Shown one piece after another: positions 17,458 through 25,805 of a stretch of 64,000 nucleotides of DNA. The stretch is from Streptomyces spiroverticillatus (GTDB lineage: Bacteria; Actinomycetota; Actinomycetes; Streptomycetales; Streptomycetaceae). The stretch is taken from positions 451,812-515,811 of the forward strand of contig BMUX01000007.1 in NCBI GenBank assembly GCA_014650415.1, in the 5' to 3' direction. How positions within the stretch are numbered: position 1 is the stretch's first letter; each line of letters begins with the position of its first letter. Position numbers and translations under genes: made by a program. A model generated the notes under the pieces. That model saw only the letters and a program-made list of their open reading frames with translations. It had not been told where the DNA came from and did no database searches.

Positions 17458-17552
17458 CACACCGGCGCCCATCGTCGCGCGCACCGCTCCACCCGTGCCC
17501 CCGGCACACCCCCTCCTCGACGCCCATCCGCCCAGAAGGACCGGTGCCCGTC

Positions 17553-18998
17553 ATGGCCGAGGCCCCCGCACCCGGCGCGCCCAGCGCCTCCAGTGCTTTC
17601 ACCGTCGAACAGCGCGGCATCGACGCCGTCCCCACCGCCGAACGCCACGGCAAGCCGATCCGGCTCCTGTGGCTGTGGGCCGGTACCAACACCACCGTCT
17701 TCACCGTCGTCTACGGAGCCCTCGTCGTCTCCTTCGGCCTGTCCTTCGTCCAGGCCGTCGCCCTCATCGTGATCGGCAACCTGCTGGGCTTCGCCGTCAC
17801 CGGGCTGACCAGCCTCCAGGGCCCGGCCACCGGCACCTCCACCCACTCGGTCTCCCGCGCGTCCTTCGGCCCGCGCGGCGGACGCCTCCCCGCGCTCTTC
17901 GGCTGGATCACCCTGGTCGGCTTCGAGGCGGGCGGCATGGTCCTCATCGCCCTCGCCGGGATCGCCCTGCTCGACCAGGCCGGAATCGAGGCCTCCGCGA
18001 CCGTCAAGATCCTCGTGATCCTGGCCGCCGCAGCCCTCCAGATGCTGCTGCCGATGGCCGGATATCACCTGATCATGCAGGCGCAGAAATATTTCGCGTA
18101 CGTCTTCGCCGCCATGTTCGCGGTCATGGCGATCCTCGTCGCGCCCAAGGTCGAACCCGGTGCCCCCGCCGCCGAGTCCCCGACCCTGGCCACGATCTCC
18201 CTGGTCCTCGCCCTGGTCACCGCTTCCGGCGGCCTCTCCTGGGCATCGATGGGCAGCGACTACTCCCGCTACCTGCCCGCCGACTCGTCCAAGAAGAAGG
18301 TCTTCGCCTGCGCCGCACTCGGCGGCATGGTGCCGAACATCCTGCTCCAGATCCTCGGCGCCGCCGTCGCCACCGTCACGGTCAACGCCTCCGATCCGAT
18401 CTCCGGCCTCCCCGAGGTCCTCCCGGGCTGGTTCGTCGTCCCGTACCTGCTGCTCGCCGTGGTCACCCTCCTCGCGGTGAACACCACCGACATGTACTCC
18501 TCGGGCCTGAACCTCCTGGCCGCCGGCATCCGCATCAAGCGCTCCGCCGTCGTCTGGATCGACCTGAGCCTGTGCACCGGCATCACCGTCTGGGCCGTCT
18601 TCTCCGACTCCTTCTACTCCCTCCTCTCCCAGTTCCTGAGCCTGGTCGTGCTCTGGCTCGGGCCGTGGGCCGCCGTCTACCTCGTCGACTGGGCGCTGCG
18701 CCGCGGCCGGTACGACGTCCCGTCCCTCTTCCCGGACGAGACCGGTGCCAAGGGCCTGTACTGGGGGCGCGGCGGCATCCGCCCCCAGGCCGTCCTCGCC
18801 TTCGCGCTCGGCGTCCTCGCCGCCGTCCTGTGGCTCAACTCCGAAGCCTTCCAGGGCCCGCTGTCCAAGGCCGCGAACGGCCTCGACCTCAGCGTCTTCG
18901 CCGGCGCCCTCGTCGCGGGCGTCGCCTACTGGCTGCTGGCCGCCAAGGACGTCCGTACCGAAGCCGCAGCGCTCGCACCCGTACACGAAACCGTCTGA
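17553..18998 (+). CDS. Purine/cytosine permease (NCS1 family)
   Basis: A 481-aa protein with about 12 membrane segments. The N-terminus has the NCS1-type sequence VEQRGIDAVPTAERHGKPIRLLWLWAGTN, and the first helices carry GNLLGFAVTGLTSLQGPATGTSTH, typical of CodB/PurP-like transporters; SWASMGSDYSRYLP is the helix-6 region. It should import a nucleobase by cation symport. AAGGA lies 12 bases before the ATG at 17553 and only 3 before an in-frame GTG at 17544, so the start is uncertain by three residues. It heads an operon with two deaminases, which makes adenine or a related aminopurine the likely cargo. Confidence 0.9.
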   Translation: MAEAPAPGAPSASSAFTVEQRGIDAVPTAERHGKPIRLLWLWAGTNTTVFTVVYGALVVSFGLSFVQAVALIVIGNLLGFAVTGLTSLQGPATGTSTHSVSRASFGPRGGRLPALFGWITLVGFEAGGMVLIALAGIALLDQAGIEASATVKILVILAAAALQMLLPMAGYHLIMQAQKYFAYVFAAMFAVMAILVAPKVEPGAPAAESPTLATISLVLALVTASGGLSWASMGSDYSRYLPADSSKKKVFACAALGGMVPNILLQILGAAVATVTVNASDPISGLPEVLPGWFVVPYLLLAVVTLLAVNTTDMYSSGLNLLAAGIRIKRSAVVWIDLSLCTGITVWAVFSDSFYSLLSQFLSLVVLWLGPWAAVYLVDWALRRGRYDVPSLFPDETGAKGLYWGRGGIRPQAVLAFALGVLAAVLWLNSEAFQGPLSKAANGLDLSVFAGALVAGVAYWLLAAKDVRTEAAALAPVHETV

Positions 18999-19036
18999 AC
19001 CCCCCTCGTACGTACCACCGCAAGGAGAAGCACCCC

Positions 19037-20794
19037 ATGAACCTGCGTCAGCTCATCGACGCGTCCGAGGGCGTCGTCAAGGCGGACCGCGTCATCACCG
19101 GCGGCACCCTCGTCAACGTCTGCACCGGCGAGGTCTACCCGGCCGACGTCGCCATCACCGGCGACCGCATCGCCGCCACCGGCGACGTCACCGCGTACAT
19201 CGGCGAGCACACCGAGATCGTCGACGCGACCGGCAAGCACCTGGTCCCGGGCCTCATCGACGGCCACCTCCACCTGGAGTGCAGCAAGCTCTCGCCGACG
19301 ATGTTCGCCGACGCGGTCGTACGGTACGGAACCACCAGCGTGATCTCCGGGCTCGACCAGATCCTCGTCGTCGCCGGTGTCGACGGCGTCCGCGAGGCGC
19401 TGCGCGAGGCCGAGCAGAGCCCGATGAAGATCTTCTGGGGTGCCCCCTTCAAGACCCCGTACACGCTCCCCGAGACCACCGTCGGCTTCAACTTCGGCCC
19501 CGCCGAGCACGAGGAGACCCAGGACTGGGCCGACTGCTACGGCGTCTGGGAGACCGTCGCCGAGTTCGTCCTCAACCGCGACCCCGACGTCCTGCGCGCC
19601 CTGGAGCTGGCCCACCGCAACCGGCTCCCCGTCTTCGGCTGCGCCCCGATGGCCTCCTCCACCACCATCAACGCGCTCTCCGCCGCCGGCATCCGCCTCG
19701 ACCACGAGAGCTACACCGCCGAGGAAGCCCTCGAAAAGCTCCGCGCGGGCATGTACCTCCTCATCCGCGAGTCCTCCGTCGCGCACTTCCTCAACGAGAA
19801 CGTCAAGACGGTGACGAAGTTCGGCGCGCAGTCCCGCCGCGTCGGCTTCTGCACCGACGACATGCACGTCGCCGACATCCTCCGCGAGGGCCACCTCGAC
19901 AAGCTGGTCCGGATGGCCATCCAGGCGGGCGTCAAGCCGATCGAGGCCATCCAGATGGCCACCGTCAACTGCGCCGAGATGTACCGCATCGACCACCTCG
20001 TCGGCTCCATCACGCCCGGCCGCTACGCCGACGTACTGATCATCGACAGCCCGGAGAGCTTCCAGGTCGAGCGCGTCTTCTCGCGCGGCGTGCTGGCCGC
20101 CGAGAACGGCCGTACGGTCACGGCCCCCGCCGCCCCCGAGCGCTCGGCCGCGCTCAGCCCCGCCTTCCAGGTCCCCGAGCTGGCCGCCTCCGCCATCGGC
20201 ATCGCGGCCGCCGGGGACTCGGCGGAGGTGCTGGTCGTGGAGATGGACCGGACGGTTCCGTTCGTACGGACCCGGCTCGACCTGACGCTGCCGGTCAAGG
20301 GTGGTGTCGTACGGGCGGACGTCGCCCAGGACGCGCTGTACTGCACCGTCTCCGAGCGGTACGGCAAGACCGGCGCCACGGCCACCGCCATGATCAACGG
20401 CTTCGGGCTGCGCAGCGGAGCCATCGCCTCCAGTGCCGCCCCCGACGACAACAACATCGTCTGCGTCGGCGCGAACCGCGAGGACATGGCACTGGCCGTC
20501 AACCACCTCGCCGCCGCCGGGGGCGGGCAGATCGTCGTCGAGAACGGCGAGATCAAGGAGTTCCTGCCGCTGCCCGTGGCGGGCATCGTCGCCGACATCG
20601 TGCCCGAGGAGATGGCGGCGGCCGAAGACCGGCTGGAGGCCGCAGCGCGCGCCCTGGGCTGTGAGCTCCCCTCCGCCTTCGGCTACTTGATCTTCCTGGA
20701 GATCACCGCCATCCCGGACTACGCGGTCACCGACCTCGGTGTGATCAGCTACCACACACAGTCCGTCGTCGACACCGTCCTCACCAGCCGCTGA
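19037..20794 (+). CDS. ade: Adenine deaminase (Ade family, amidohydrolase)
   Basis: A 585-aa amidohydrolase-superfamily enzyme: the metal motif is GLIDGHLHLE (H77, H79), followed by GTTSVISGLDQI, FCTDDMHVADIL with the catalytic Asp, and a C-terminal domain with NGFGLRSGAIASS and DDNNIVCVG as in bacterial adenine deaminases. It hydrolyses adenine to hypoxanthine and ammonia in the cytoplasm. The ATG has AAGGAGAAG upstream. It is the second gene of the permease operon, 38 bases after the permease stop, consistent with use of imported adenine as nitrogen or purine source. Confidence 0.92.
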   Translation: MNLRQLIDASEGVVKADRVITGGTLVNVCTGEVYPADVAITGDRIAATGDVTAYIGEHTEIVDATGKHLVPGLIDGHLHLECSKLSPTMFADAVVRYGTTSVISGLDQILVVAGVDGVREALREAEQSPMKIFWGAPFKTPYTLPETTVGFNFGPAEHEETQDWADCYGVWETVAEFVLNRDPDVLRALELAHRNRLPVFGCAPMASSTTINALSAAGIRLDHESYTAEEALEKLRAGMYLLIRESSVAHFLNENVKTVTKFGAQSRRVGFCTDDMHVADILREGHLDKLVRMAIQAGVKPIEAIQMATVNCAEMYRIDHLVGSITPGRYADVLIIDSPESFQVERVFSRGVLAAENGRTVTAPAAPERSAALSPAFQVPELAASAIGIAAAGDSAEVLVVEMDRTVPFVRTRLDLTLPVKGGVVRADVAQDALYCTVSERYGKTGATATAMINGFGLRSGAIASSAAPDDNNIVCVGANREDMALAVNHLAAAGGGQIVVENGEIKEFLPLPVAGIVADIVPEEMAAAEDRLEAAARALGCELPSAFGYLIFLEITAIPDYAVTDLGVISYHTQSVVDTVLTSR

Positions 20795-20820
20795 ACACCT
20801 TTGCCGGAGGGAGCAACACC

Positions 20821-21834
20821 ATGAACGCCATCGAGGTCGACCCGTTCGTCGCGGGCCTGCCCAAGTGCGAGCTGCACCTGCACATCGAGGGCACCCTGGA
20901 GCCCGAGCTGAAGCTCGCGCTCGCCGCCCGCAACGGCATCGAGCTGCCGTACGCCGACCAGGCCGCCGTGCGCGACGCGTACGCCTTCGACAGCCTGCCG
21001 TCCTTCCTCACCCAGTACTACGAGGGCATGTCGGTCCTCGTCACCGAGCAGGACTTCTACGACCTGGCCGCCGCGTACGCCGCCAAGGCGCACTCCCAGA
21101 ACGTCCGGTACGCGGAGATCTTCTTCGACCCGCAGGCGCACACGGCACGCGGCGTCTCCTTCGACACCGTGATCCGCGGGCTCACCCGGGCCCTCGACGA
21201 CGCCCGCCGCGCCACCGGCTTCCGCGGCCACCTGATCCTGTGCTTCCTGCGGGACTTCCAGGCCGAGTTCGCGATGGCGACCCTCGTCCAGGCGCTCCCG
21301 TACAAGGAGTGGATCGTGGGCGTGGGCCTCGACTCGGACGAGAAGGGGAACCCGCCGGTCAAGTTCGCCGCCGTCTTCGCGCGGGCCCGCGCGGAGGGCT
21401 TCCGCCTCACGATGCACTGCGACATCGACCAGGAGAACACCACCGAGCACATCCGCCAGGCCCTCGACGTGATCGGCGTCGAGCGCATCGACCACGGCAC
21501 CAATGCCCTCGAAGACCCCCAGCTCGTCGAGGACATCCTCGGCCGGGGCATCGGCCTGACCACCTGCCCGATCTCCAACGGGGTCGTCACCGCGGGCATG
21601 AAGGCCACCGAGATCAAGCGCCTCTTCGACCTGGGCGTCAAGGTCACCGTCAACTCCGACGACCCGGCCTACTTCCCGGGCTACGTCGCGGAGAACCTCG
21701 CCGCACTCCGTGCCGAACTGGGCCTCACGGACGCGGACCTGATCCAGCTCCAGCGCAACGCGATCGACATCTCCTGGGCCCCGCCGGCCGTCAAGGACCT
21801 CCTCCTGGCCGAACTGGACGAGTACGCCAAGTAG
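20821..21834 (+). CDS. Adenosine/adenine deaminase family protein (Add/AAH type) with altered HAGE motif
   Basis: A 337-aa TIM-barrel deaminase: LPKCELHLHIEGTLEPEL (H19, H21), FFDPQAHTARG, IDHGTNAL (H225) and VNSDDPAYFPGYVAEN (D280, D281) match adenine aminohydrolases of the adenosine deaminase family. The catalytic block that is normally HAGE(E) is here HCDIDQ (H199 to Q204), so the usual proton-shuttle Glu is an Ile and acidic residues sit one place either side. It follows the ade gene by 26 bases with GGAGG before the ATG. It may deaminate a modified or related aminopurine rather than adenosine. A second, unrelated adenine-type deaminase in the same operon supports a different substrate. 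Confidence 0.82.
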   Translation: MNAIEVDPFVAGLPKCELHLHIEGTLEPELKLALAARNGIELPYADQAAVRDAYAFDSLPSFLTQYYEGMSVLVTEQDFYDLAAAYAAKAHSQNVRYAEIFFDPQAHTARGVSFDTVIRGLTRALDDARRATGFRGHLILCFLRDFQAEFAMATLVQALPYKEWIVGVGLDSDEKGNPPVKFAAVFARARAEGFRLTMHCDIDQENTTEHIRQALDVIGVERIDHGTNALEDPQLVEDILGRGIGLTTCPISNGVVTAGMKATEIKRLFDLGVKVTVNSDDPAYFPGYVAENLAALRAELGLTDADLIQLQRNAIDISWAPPAVKDLLLAELDEYAK

Positions 21835-21889
21835 CCCCCTTGGGCCCGCCCCTCCCGCCCTCTTGGGCGGCCCCCCTTTCCGCCGCCGT

Positions 21890-21962
21890 CCCCTTGGGCG
21901 GCGGGGCCGCCCCCCCCGGGGGCGGGACGGGCGGGCAAGGGGGCGGCCCGCCCGATACCGGG
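21890..21962 (+). repeat. Dispersed GC-rich repeat, family 2, copy A
   Basis: The segment CCTTGGGCGGCGGGGCCGCC, a C-run, then GGGGGCGGGACGGGCGGGCA and AGGGGGCGGCCCGCCCGA is repeated almost base for base at 42921-42996. It can form nested hairpins. It begins 56 bases after the second deaminase stop and may act as a terminator as well. Confidence 0.8.
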
Positions 21963-22049
21963 CCACCCCGGTTCCGCCCCTGCCCGCACCCCTCGGCACC
22001 GGCCGGCCCGCAGCCGCCCCCGGCTGCCCCCCAACCCCGCACAGAGCAA

Positions 22050-22091
22050 GGGGCGGTGCCCCCGGCCCCGTGGGCCAAGGGACACCGCCCC
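22050..22091. terminator. Hairpin between convergent genes
   Basis: Perfect 9-bp arms GGGGCGGTG (22050-22058) and CACCGCCCC (22083-22091) enclose a GC-rich loop that can pair further (GGCC/GGCC). It lies between the end of the purine operon and the lamin-tail gene reading toward it, so it could stop both. Confidence 0.6.
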
Positions 22092-22113
22092 CTCACTCAC
22101 CCCCGCTCAACCC

Positions 22114-22653
22114 TCAGCGCCACCCCCACGACACCCGGTCCACGACCCGCCCCCAGCCGTTCCGCAGCGTCGCCGAGTCCCCGTAGTTGTCCCACACGTA
22201 CCGGTGCCGGTCCTGGTACACGTGACCCCATCCGTCACGCCCGACCCCCGTGTGCACCTTCACGCTGTCGTGCCCGCGCAGCCGCAGGTGGTCGAAGTAG
22301 TAGCGGTGACCGTCCCGGTCGCTGAGCGAGTACCCGTCGAGGTTGACCGGGAACCGGCTCAGGTTGCGGACCTCGACCCACTCGCCGTTCAGGCTGCGGT
22401 TGGAACCGTCGTCCCAGCCGGGGCTGTTGGCCTGGACCCGGCCGATGACGACCGACGGCCTCGGCGGCCGCTGCTTCTGCACGGCAGAACTGAAGCCGGA
22501 CCCGGAGTCGGCCGACACCGCGGCGCTCGCCGGAAGCGCGGTCACCCCGACGACCGCACCGGCCGCCAGGACAGCAGCGGCAAGCCGCCGGCCGGAACGG
22601 CTGCGCACGGTGGACGTGCGGGCCACGCTGGGCATGCTGGACTTGGTGGACAT
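22114..22653 (-). CDS. Secreted lamin-tail-domain protein
   Basis: The ATG at 22653 has AGGGGGA 6 bases upstream. The 179-aa product has a signal peptide (RSRSGRRLAAAVLAAGAVVG, ASA-type cleavage near residue 44) and a C-terminal lamin tail domain of about 100 residues: GEWVEVRNLSRFPVNLDGYSL, SVKVHTGVG and WDNYGDSATLRN are the family's conserved strands. Bacterial lamin-tail domains are found in secreted proteins and often with nucleases, and are thought to bind other molecules; no enzymatic partner is fused here. Monocistronic. Confidence 0.87.
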   Translation of the reverse strand: MSTKSSMPSVARTSTVRSRSGRRLAAAVLAAGAVVGVTALPASAAVSADSGSGFSSAVQKQRPPRPSVVIGRVQANSPGWDDGSNRSLNGEWVEVRNLSRFPVNLDGYSLSDRDGHRYYFDHLRLRGHDSVKVHTGVGRDGWGHVYQDRHRYVWDNYGDSATLRNGWGRVVDRVSWGWR

Positions 22654-23186
22654 GGAACTTCCCCCTAGGAACCGCCCGCCCCCGCCCCTGGCCGGGACGG
22701 CTGACGGGATGGTGCGAACCCCGACGTGTTCGTCGGGGCGTGGAAACCACCGTGGACCCGCCCGGCGGCGCTTGGGGAGGCGCGCGGACAGGGCGTTACG
22801 CAATGCGGACACCCACGTAGCCGTCCCCTGTAAACGGCAGGTATCCGTCTCGCGTCGTTACCGCCGGTTCGAGGTGCAATGAACCTATGCGCCCTGAACT
22901 CCCTCTGTGACGCGTGCGGTTGACGTACGCGCCCGCTCTGGCGACCGGCGCACGCTCCCCGGACGCCGTCCCGGATCCGTAACAGCCCTTTGCTGGACCG
23001 TCACCTTCCGGCTGCGGGAGCCGGGGGAGGGGAGGGTTCTGCGTGACCCGTGGGGTTCGTGGTCTTGACGGGTCATCGCCAAGTGGCCGACGCTGTCCAG
23101 CAGTTCACGGAAGGACACCCTTTCGCACAGCTCCGCTCACGACCGCGCACACTCCACCGCATACCCCACCACGCACCGGAGACCGC
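22654..23186. other. Divergent promoter region between lamin-tail and GH84 genes
   Basis: About 530 bases without a supported gene. On the lamin-tail side the leader contains a hairpin (CCCCGAC, 6-nt loop, GTCGGGG, 22719-22738). The centre is AT-richer (around 22830-22885). I looked for a DasR-like box (paired TGGTCTAGACCA-type half-sites), which often controls N-acetylglucosamine enzymes, and saw none. Confidence 0.5.
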
Positions 23187-25682
23187 ATGACTGTCGTATC
23201 CAGAGCCCCCGCTGCCGGATCCAGAGCACCTGCTGCCGGATCCAGAGTCCCTGCCACGCCCTCGCGACGCGCCCGCACGGCCCTCGCCGCCGCCGTCGCC
23301 CTCGGCTCCCTCGCCCTCGTCGCCCCGACGGCCGCCGCCGCGCCCGAGGCCGGCGCCGCCCCCTCCACCGCGCTCCCGGTCGTGTTCCCGACGCCGCAGA
23401 GCCTCACCCGTACCGGCTCTGACATCGTTGTCCGGGACCGGGTCGAGGTGATCGTCGGCAAGGACACCGACCCCGCCGCACGCGACCTCCTGGTCGCCAC
23501 CCTGCGGGCCCACGGCGTGCGCCACGTCGGCGTACGCGAAAAGCTCTCCCCGCACGGGAAGTTGGCCTTCCTGCTGGGGTCCGCGACCCGAACCGACCTC
23601 GCCCGCGCCCTCCAGGGCACCGCCGTGCCCGACCGCGCGGACGGGTACGCGCTGCGGGTGGGGCGGGGGAGCGTGGCCCTCGGGGGAGCGGATGCGACGG
23701 GGCAGTTCTACGCCGTCCAGACGCTGAAGCAGCTCTTCCGGAACGCGCCGAAGGGGCACGGGCGGGTCCGCCTCGCCGCCGCCTCCGTCTCCGACTTCCC
23801 GTCCATGCCCCTGCGCGGCTCCATCGAGGGCTTCTACGGGCCGCCGTGGACGCAGGCCGAGCGCCTGGACCACATGGACTTCCTCGGCGCCGTCAAGTCG
23901 AACACGTACGTCTACGCACCCAAGGACGACCCGTACCACCGCGACAAATGGCGCGAGCCCTACCCGGCGGACGTCTTCGCGCAGCTCGGTACGCTGGTGA
24001 AACGTGCCACCGCGAACCACGTCCGGTTCACCTTCGCCGTCTCGCCCGGCGCGTCCATCTGCTACTCCGACGCCGCCGACACCAAGGCCCTCACCGCCAA
24101 GCTCCAGGCCATGTACGACCTGGGCGTGCGCACGGTCTCCGTCCCCCTCGACGACATCAGCTACACGAAGTGGAACTGCGACGCCGACAAGGCGGCCTTC
24201 GGCGCACCCGGCCAGGCGGCCGCCGCCAAGGCGCAGGTCAGCCTCCTCAACACCCTCCAGAAGGACTTCGTCGCCACCCACCCCGGCATGCGGCCGCTCC
24301 AGATGGTGCCCACCGAGTACGGCGACCTCAAGGACTCCCCGTACAAGCAGACCCTGCGCGCCACCCTCGACACGTCCGTCGAGGTGATGTGGACGGGCAC
24401 CGACGTCGTCCCGCCCGCGATCACCGTCGACCAGGCGAAGAAGGCCTCCGAACTCTTCGGGCGCAAGGTCTTCGTCTGGGACAACTACCCCGTCAACGAC
24501 TTCGGCCGCACCGCCGGACGCCTCCTCCTCGCCCCCTACGACAAGCGCGAGCCGGGCCTCTCCGACCACCTCACCGGCCTCATCTCCAACCCCATGAACC
24601 AGGAGGCGGCCAGCAAGCCCGCCGTCTTCACCATGTCCGACTTCTCCTGGAACGACCGCGGTTACGACCGCACCCGCTCCGCCCGCCATGCCGCCCTCTT
24701 CCTCGCGGGCGGCGACCCCCGACTGGCCGACGCGGTCCAGGTCTTCGTCGACCTCAACCACCTCGCCCCCACCTTCGGCACCACGCCCTGGCAGCCCCAG
24801 TCCCCGGTCTTCGGCCCCCGTACGACCGCCTTCTGGAAGCGGTACGCCACCGATCCGCGCGGCGCGATCCGGGCCTTCCGCCCGGCGGTCACCGAAATCA
24901 CCCGCGTCCCGGACACGCTCCGCCGCTCCCTCCCCGACAAGCTCTTCCTTTCCGACGCCGCCAACTGGCTGGACGCCACCAAGCTCTGGGGCAGCTCCCT
25001 GTCGTACGGTCTCGACGCGCTGACCGCGATCGGGCGCGGCGACGCGGCCGCCGCCGAACGGGCCCGCAAGGCCATGGACACGGCCGCCTCCGCCGCCGCG
25101 AAGATCACGGTCGACCCGAAGGAACACCACCAGCTCGGCCGCGTCCGCCTCGGCGACCCCTGCATCGAGGACTTCGTCACCAAGGTGCAGGCCGCCCACG
25201 ACGCGTCGAAGGGCCTGCCGCCCCTGCGCGAACTAGCCCGCGGCAAGACGGCCACCCAGGTCTCCGACTACGTCTGGGACGACGGCACCACCCCCTTCGG
25301 CGCGGCCAAGGCCGTCAACGGCGACCGCTTCGACATCGCCACCACCGGCGGCAAGGAGGCCCAGCCCTGGTGGCAGGTCGACCTCGGCACCTCGGCCTCC
25401 CTCGAACGCATCGACCTCTACAACCGCACCGACTGCTGTGCCGACCGCACCAAGGACTACTACGTCCTCGCCTCCGACACCCCCTTCCCGGCGACCCTCG
25501 CGGAGGCCCTGAAGACCCCGGGCATCTGGTCCCACCACGAAACGGCCCAGGCGGGCGGCCCGACCAGCATTCCCACCACCGCCCAGGCCCGCTACGTCCG
25601 CATCTGGCTGGCCTCCGCGAAACCGGTCGAGCTGAACATGGCGGAGGTGGAGGTGCACGGGCGGACCCGGACGTCCGACTGA
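23187..25682 (+). CDS. Secreted GH84 beta-N-acetylglucosaminidase with C-terminal F5/8 (CBM32-like) domain
   Basis: The 831-aa protein has a long N-terminal region with a short repeat (SRAPAAG twice, then SRVPA), a signal peptide, a GH20b-like small domain (about 65-200), and a GH84 catalytic barrel beginning LRGSIEGFYGPPWTQAERLDHMDF. The catalytic Asp pair is in VPLDDISYTKW. It continues with YPVNDFGRTAGRLLL and MSDFSWNDRGYD, and the C-terminal ~140 residues form a discoidin/CBM32-type domain (GDRFDIATTGGKEAQPWWQVDLG, RYVRIWLASAKPVELNMAEVEVHG). It removes GlcNAc from extracellular glycans or glycoproteins. ATG with GGAGA upstream. Monocistronic, ended by a clear hairpin. Confidence 0.92.
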   Translation: MTVVSRAPAAGSRAPAAGSRVPATPSRRARTALAAAVALGSLALVAPTAAAAPEAGAAPSTALPVVFPTPQSLTRTGSDIVVRDRVEVIVGKDTDPAARDLLVATLRAHGVRHVGVREKLSPHGKLAFLLGSATRTDLARALQGTAVPDRADGYALRVGRGSVALGGADATGQFYAVQTLKQLFRNAPKGHGRVRLAAASVSDFPSMPLRGSIEGFYGPPWTQAERLDHMDFLGAVKSNTYVYAPKDDPYHRDKWREPYPADVFAQLGTLVKRATANHVRFTFAVSPGASICYSDAADTKALTAKLQAMYDLGVRTVSVPLDDISYTKWNCDADKAAFGAPGQAAAAKAQVSLLNTLQKDFVATHPGMRPLQMVPTEYGDLKDSPYKQTLRATLDTSVEVMWTGTDVVPPAITVDQAKKASELFGRKVFVWDNYPVNDFGRTAGRLLLAPYDKREPGLSDHLTGLISNPMNQEAASKPAVFTMSDFSWNDRGYDRTRSARHAALFLAGGDPRLADAVQVFVDLNHLAPTFGTTPWQPQSPVFGPRTTAFWKRYATDPRGAIRAFRPAVTEITRVPDTLRRSLPDKLFLSDAANWLDATKLWGSSLSYGLDALTAIGRGDAAAAERARKAMDTAASAAAKITVDPKEHHQLGRVRLGDPCIEDFVTKVQAAHDASKGLPPLRELARGKTATQVSDYVWDDGTTPFGAAKAVNGDRFDIATTGGKEAQPWWQVDLGTSASLERIDLYNRTDCCADRTKDYYVLASDTPFPATLAEALKTPGIWSHHETAQAGGPTSIPTTAQARYVRIWLASAKPVELNMAEVEVHGRTRTSD
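23207..23261 (+). repeat. 18-bp tandem repeat in the GH84 signal region
   Basis: Three imperfect 18-bp units based on CTGCCGGATCCAGAGCAC encode the (G)SRAPAA repeats ahead of the signal peptide core. The repeat number could vary between strains. Confidence 0.7.
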
Positions 25683-25692
25683 CAGGGCCATC

Positions 25693-25738
25693 GGGGGAGT
25701 CTTCGCCACGAAAGCTGGCATCCGAGTGAGACTCCCCC
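25693..25738 (+). terminator. Terminator hairpin of the GH84 gene
   Basis: Perfect 10-bp arms GGGGGAGTCT (25693-25702) and AGACTCCCCC (25729-25738) begin 11 bases past the stop and are followed by TT. Confidence 0.75.
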
Positions 25739-25805
25739 TTCCGGGTGTTGCGTACGGGATTGGATGAGCCGCTCCAGCCCATCCCTCCCCGAGGAGCCCC
25801 CCTCC

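Noticed and set aside
22654..23186. DasR operator for the GH84 gene
   Set aside because: No palindrome close to the known DasR consensus was visible in the promoter region.
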